A stretch of 8,315 nt of DNA, from contig JAHDWY010000072.1 in the NCBI GenBank assembly GCA_023384315.1, forward strand, positions 2,813 to 11,127, read 5' to 3'. Position numbers and translations under genes: made by a program. Shown piece after piece: positions 6,010 through 8,315 of the stretch. Position 1 is the first letter of the stretch; each line of letters begins with the position of its first letter. The notes under the pieces are model-generated. The model searched no databases, was not told where the DNA came from, and saw only the letters and a list, made by a program, of their open reading frames with translations. This stretch comes from Candidatus Hydrogenedentota bacterium (GTDB lineage Bacteria; Hydrogenedentota; Hydrogenedentia; Hydrogenedentales; SLHB01).

Positions 6010-8315
6010 AGACGCTCATCCGACGCCTCATCAGCAATTCGGTCTTCGCCAACGTCGTGCTCGTCATCATTATTTTGACCGGCGTGATCTCGTCGAGGCT
6101 GATGGTGCGCGAGTTCTTCCCCGAGTTCTCGGTGGAGACGATCTTCGTCGAGGTGCTCTACCCCGGCGCCGATCCCGAAGAAGTGGAAGAAGGCATCAGC
6201 CGCAAGATCGAAGAGGAAGTTGACAGTCTCGAAGGAATCAAACGCTACACGACCGTGTCCGCCGAGAATATCGGACGCGCGGTCATTGAGGTCCGGGAAG
6301 ACTACCCCGTCGACGAAGTCTACGACCGGGTCCGGAATGCCGTCGATTCCATCTCCACGTTTCCCGTTGACGCCGAGAAACCTATCCTGTCCCAACTGAC
6401 GCTGCGCAACGAAGTCGTCTACCTTGCGCTCTGGGGCAATCAGAGCGAGCGAGTCATGAAGGAATGGGCCGAGCGCGTCAAGGACGAGCTGCAACAACTT
6501 CCCGGCCTTTCCCAGGTGACGGTCTTCGGCACGCGCGACTACGAAATCTCCATCGAAGTCTCGGAAGAACGGCTGCGCGAATATGGACTATCCTTTTCGG
6601 AAGTCGCCACGGCCGTTCGGCGCGGCAGCATGAACCTCTCGGCAGGCACCATCCGCACCCAAGGCGAGGAGATCCGCCTGCGCACCATCGGCCGTAGTTA
6701 CACGGGCGAAGACTTCGCGAAGATTGTCGTGCTCGCGCGGCCCAACGGCGACATCATTACGCTGGACCGGGTCGCCGACATACGCGACGGCTTTACCGAG
6801 GATCCCATCAAGGCGAACTTCAACGGCGAATCGGCGGTCATGCTTGGCGTATTCAAGACGCAGGAAGAGGATGCCATCGCCATTGCGGATGCCGTGAAGA
6901 AGTACTTGGTGGAAAAAGGCCCCACGCTTCCGGAAGGCGTCCACATTTCGCTTTGGAGCAACCGGTCGCAGATGATCCAGGATCGCATCTCCCTGCTCAC
7001 CCGCAACGGTATTGCCGGACTGTGTCTGGTATTTATTATGCTCTGGGTCTTCCTGGATCTTCGGCTGAGTTTCTGGGTGGCCATGGGTATTCCGATTTCC
7101 TTGGCCGGTGCCATGGCCCTGCTCTTTGCCATCGGCGGCACCATTAACATGATCTCCCTGTTCAGTCTGATCATGGTGTTGGGCATCATCGTGGACGACG
7201 CCATCATCGTGGGTGAGGCCATATACGTCCACCGCAAGAACGGCGATCCGCCGCTTACGGCCGCCGTCAACGGCGTGTCTGAAGTCGGATTGCCCGTTAT
7301 CGCCGCGGTAACCACGACCATCGTCGCCTTCGTTCCGCTCATGTTCGTCGGCGGTGTCATGGGGAAGTTTATCGCGATTCTACCGGTCGTCGTGATCGCC
7401 GCGCTTCTCGTTTCCCTCGTCGAAGCCTTGTTCCTGTTGCCGGCTCACCTTAATCACCTCCCTGACATGAACGCCCCGATTGGGCCCGGTCACCCCTGGA
7501 AGCAGCGTGTGCGCCGCTTCCGGCGCGCAGTCAGTAATGGGATGGAGCATTTTGCCGAACACATCTACCGGCCGTTCGCGGATTTCTCCATCCGCTGGCG
7601 TTACATCTCCGTGTCAGCGGCGGTCGCGTGCCTGCTCCTCGCGATGGGACTGTTCCAGGCGGGCTTCTTACGGTTCGTCATGTTCAGCGACGTGGATGGC
7701 AATGACCTCGTCGCCACGATCGAGTTTCCCCAGGGAACGCCATTCAGCGTCACGGAAGAAGCAGTCCGGCAAACGCGGGACGGGCTCGAACGCGTCGCCG
7801 CGGCCATGGACACGACCAGCGGCAAACCCCTTATCGAAAACGTCTATGCCGTAACCGGCGAAGCCGGCGAAAGTTTTGAGGCACGCCAGGGGCCCCATCT
7901 CGGCAGCGTTCGCGTCGAGTTGCTGCCCACCGAAGAGCGCGGCATCTATTCGGAAGACATCAACGTCGCGTGGGAGAACGAGGTCGGTCAGATCCCCGGG
8001 GCCATCTCCCAGACCTTTTCCGGCATGCAGACCGGGCCTCCCGGATCCGCGATTGAGATTTGGCTCCAAGGCGAGGACATGGATGTCCTTCGTGGCGCGG
8101 CCGCCGAGGTAAAGGAGAAGCTCGGCACCTATGACGGCGTATATCAGATCGCCGATGATTTCCGGCCCGGCAAGAACGAACTGCAATTCAATCTGAAGCC
8201 CGAAGCGCGCGCTCTCGGATTGACCCTTGACGATCTCGCGGTTCAGGTGTACGCGGGATACTTCGGCGAGGAAGCCTTGCGCCTCCAACGGGGCCGCGAC
8301 GACATTCGGGTTCGC
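6006..8315 (+). CDS. RND efflux permease (AcrB-like), 3' end missing
   Basis: The frame opens at GTG 6006 and runs without a stop to the right edge: 770 residues, about three quarters of a normal RND pump of around 1,030. The GTG overlaps the adaptor stop as GTGA, with GGAGG at 5991-5995 ten bases upstream. TM1 lies at about 12-30. The first periplasmic (porter/docking) loop covers about 32-331. TM2-TM6 lie at about 335-482, and TM4 carries the proton-relay pair D397-D398 in VLGIIVDDAIIVGE. A cytoplasmic linker follows, then TM7 at about 533-552 and the start of the second periplasmic loop (FSGMQTGPPGSAIEIWLQG, DDFRPGKNEL, EALRLQRGRDDIRV). These are typical of proton-driven efflux pumps of the hydrophobic/amphiphilic (HAE1-like) group, not the heavy-metal CusA group. 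Paired with the adaptor, it would export drugs, bile-like compounds or lipophilic metabolites. The exact substrate is unknown. Confidence 0.95.
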   Translation, partial: MKTLIRRLISNSVFANVVLVIIILTGVISSRLMVREFFPEFSVETIFVEVLYPGADPEEVEEGISRKIEEEVDSLEGIKRYTTVSAENIGRAVIEVREDYPVDEVYDRVRNAVDSISTFPVDAEKPILSQLTLRNEVVYLALWGNQSERVMKEWAERVKDELQQLPGLSQVTVFGTRDYEISIEVSEERLREYGLSFSEVATAVRRGSMNLSAGTIRTQGEEIRLRTIGRSYTGEDFAKIVVLARPNGDIITLDRVADIRDGFTEDPIKANFNGESAVMLGVFKTQEEDAIAIADAVKKYLVEKGPTLPEGVHISLWSNRSQMIQDRISLLTRNGIAGLCLVFIMLWVFLDLRLSFWVAMGIPISLAGAMALLFAIGGTINMISLFSLIMVLGIIVDDAIIVGEAIYVHRKNGDPPLTAAVNGVSEVGLPVIAAVTTTIVAFVPLMFVGGVMGKFIAILPVVVIAALLVSLVEALFLLPAHLNHLPDMNAPIGPGHPWKQRVRRFRRAVSNGMEHFAEHIYRPFADFSIRWRYISVSAAVACLLLAMGLFQAGFLRFVMFSDVDGNDLVATIEFPQGTPFSVTEEAVRQTRDGLERVAAAMDTTSGKPLIENVYAVTGEAGESFEARQGPHLGSVRVELLPTEERGIYSEDINVAWENEVGQIPGAISQTFSGMQTGPPGSAIEIWLQGEDMDVLRGAAAEVKEKLGTYDGVYQIADDFRPGKNELQFNLKPEARALGLTLDDLAVQVYAGYFGEEALRLQRGRDDIRVR

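Noticed and set aside
6588..7360. Minus-strand frames of 214 and 220 codons opposite the permease gene.
   Set aside because: They are antisense to well-conserved RND membrane segments and consist of low-information, Met/Ser- or Asp/His-rich translations.

Overview
The window is bacterial DNA of moderately high GC (roughly 55-60 % by eye). It has tightly packed genes, GTG starts at several positions and few strong Shine-Dalgarno sequences. An RND-type efflux system with a periplasmic adaptor implies a double-membrane (Gram-negative-type) cell. The sequence alone does not fix the phylum; the divergence of the proteins would suit a poorly studied environmental lineage, but that is a guess.

Left part (1-3724), all on the minus strand. 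Read in the direction of transcription it holds: a duplicated GNAT-fold acetyltransferase (3724-2711); an exported TPR-repeat protein (2632-1676); signal peptidase I, lepB (1679-1020), whose GTG start overlaps the TPR stop by four bases; a rhomboid intramembrane serine protease (start 882 or 912, end 112); and the first 19 codons of a small membrane protein that runs off the left edge (57-1). TPR and lepB are almost certainly one transcript. The rhomboid gene and the last gene probably follow in the same operon. The theme is protein export and proteolysis at the cytoplasmic membrane.

Middle (3725-4117), a 393-base divergent intergenic region. Its left half has coding-like codon use on the minus strand and may be the 3' remnant of a lost gene. 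Its right half is AT-rich and carries a near-consensus sigma-70-type promoter (TTGACA, 16 bases, TATAGT) overlapped by an inverted repeat.

Right part (4118-8315), plus strand. A MarR-family regulator, an RND periplasmic adaptor (HlyD/AcrA type) and an RND inner-membrane permease (AcrB-like, cut by the right edge at residue 770) form one operon with gaps of +5 and -4 bases. The likely logic is a MarR repressor acting on its own promoter to control a tripartite efflux pump. No outer-membrane TolC-type gene is seen; it may lie to the right or elsewhere.

I see no RNA genes, insertion sequences, CRISPR arrays or phage genes. Most of the content falls into known families. The points most worth a second look are the promoter-overlapping repeat, the possible gene remnant, the degenerate GNAT duplication and the altered signal peptidase box E.
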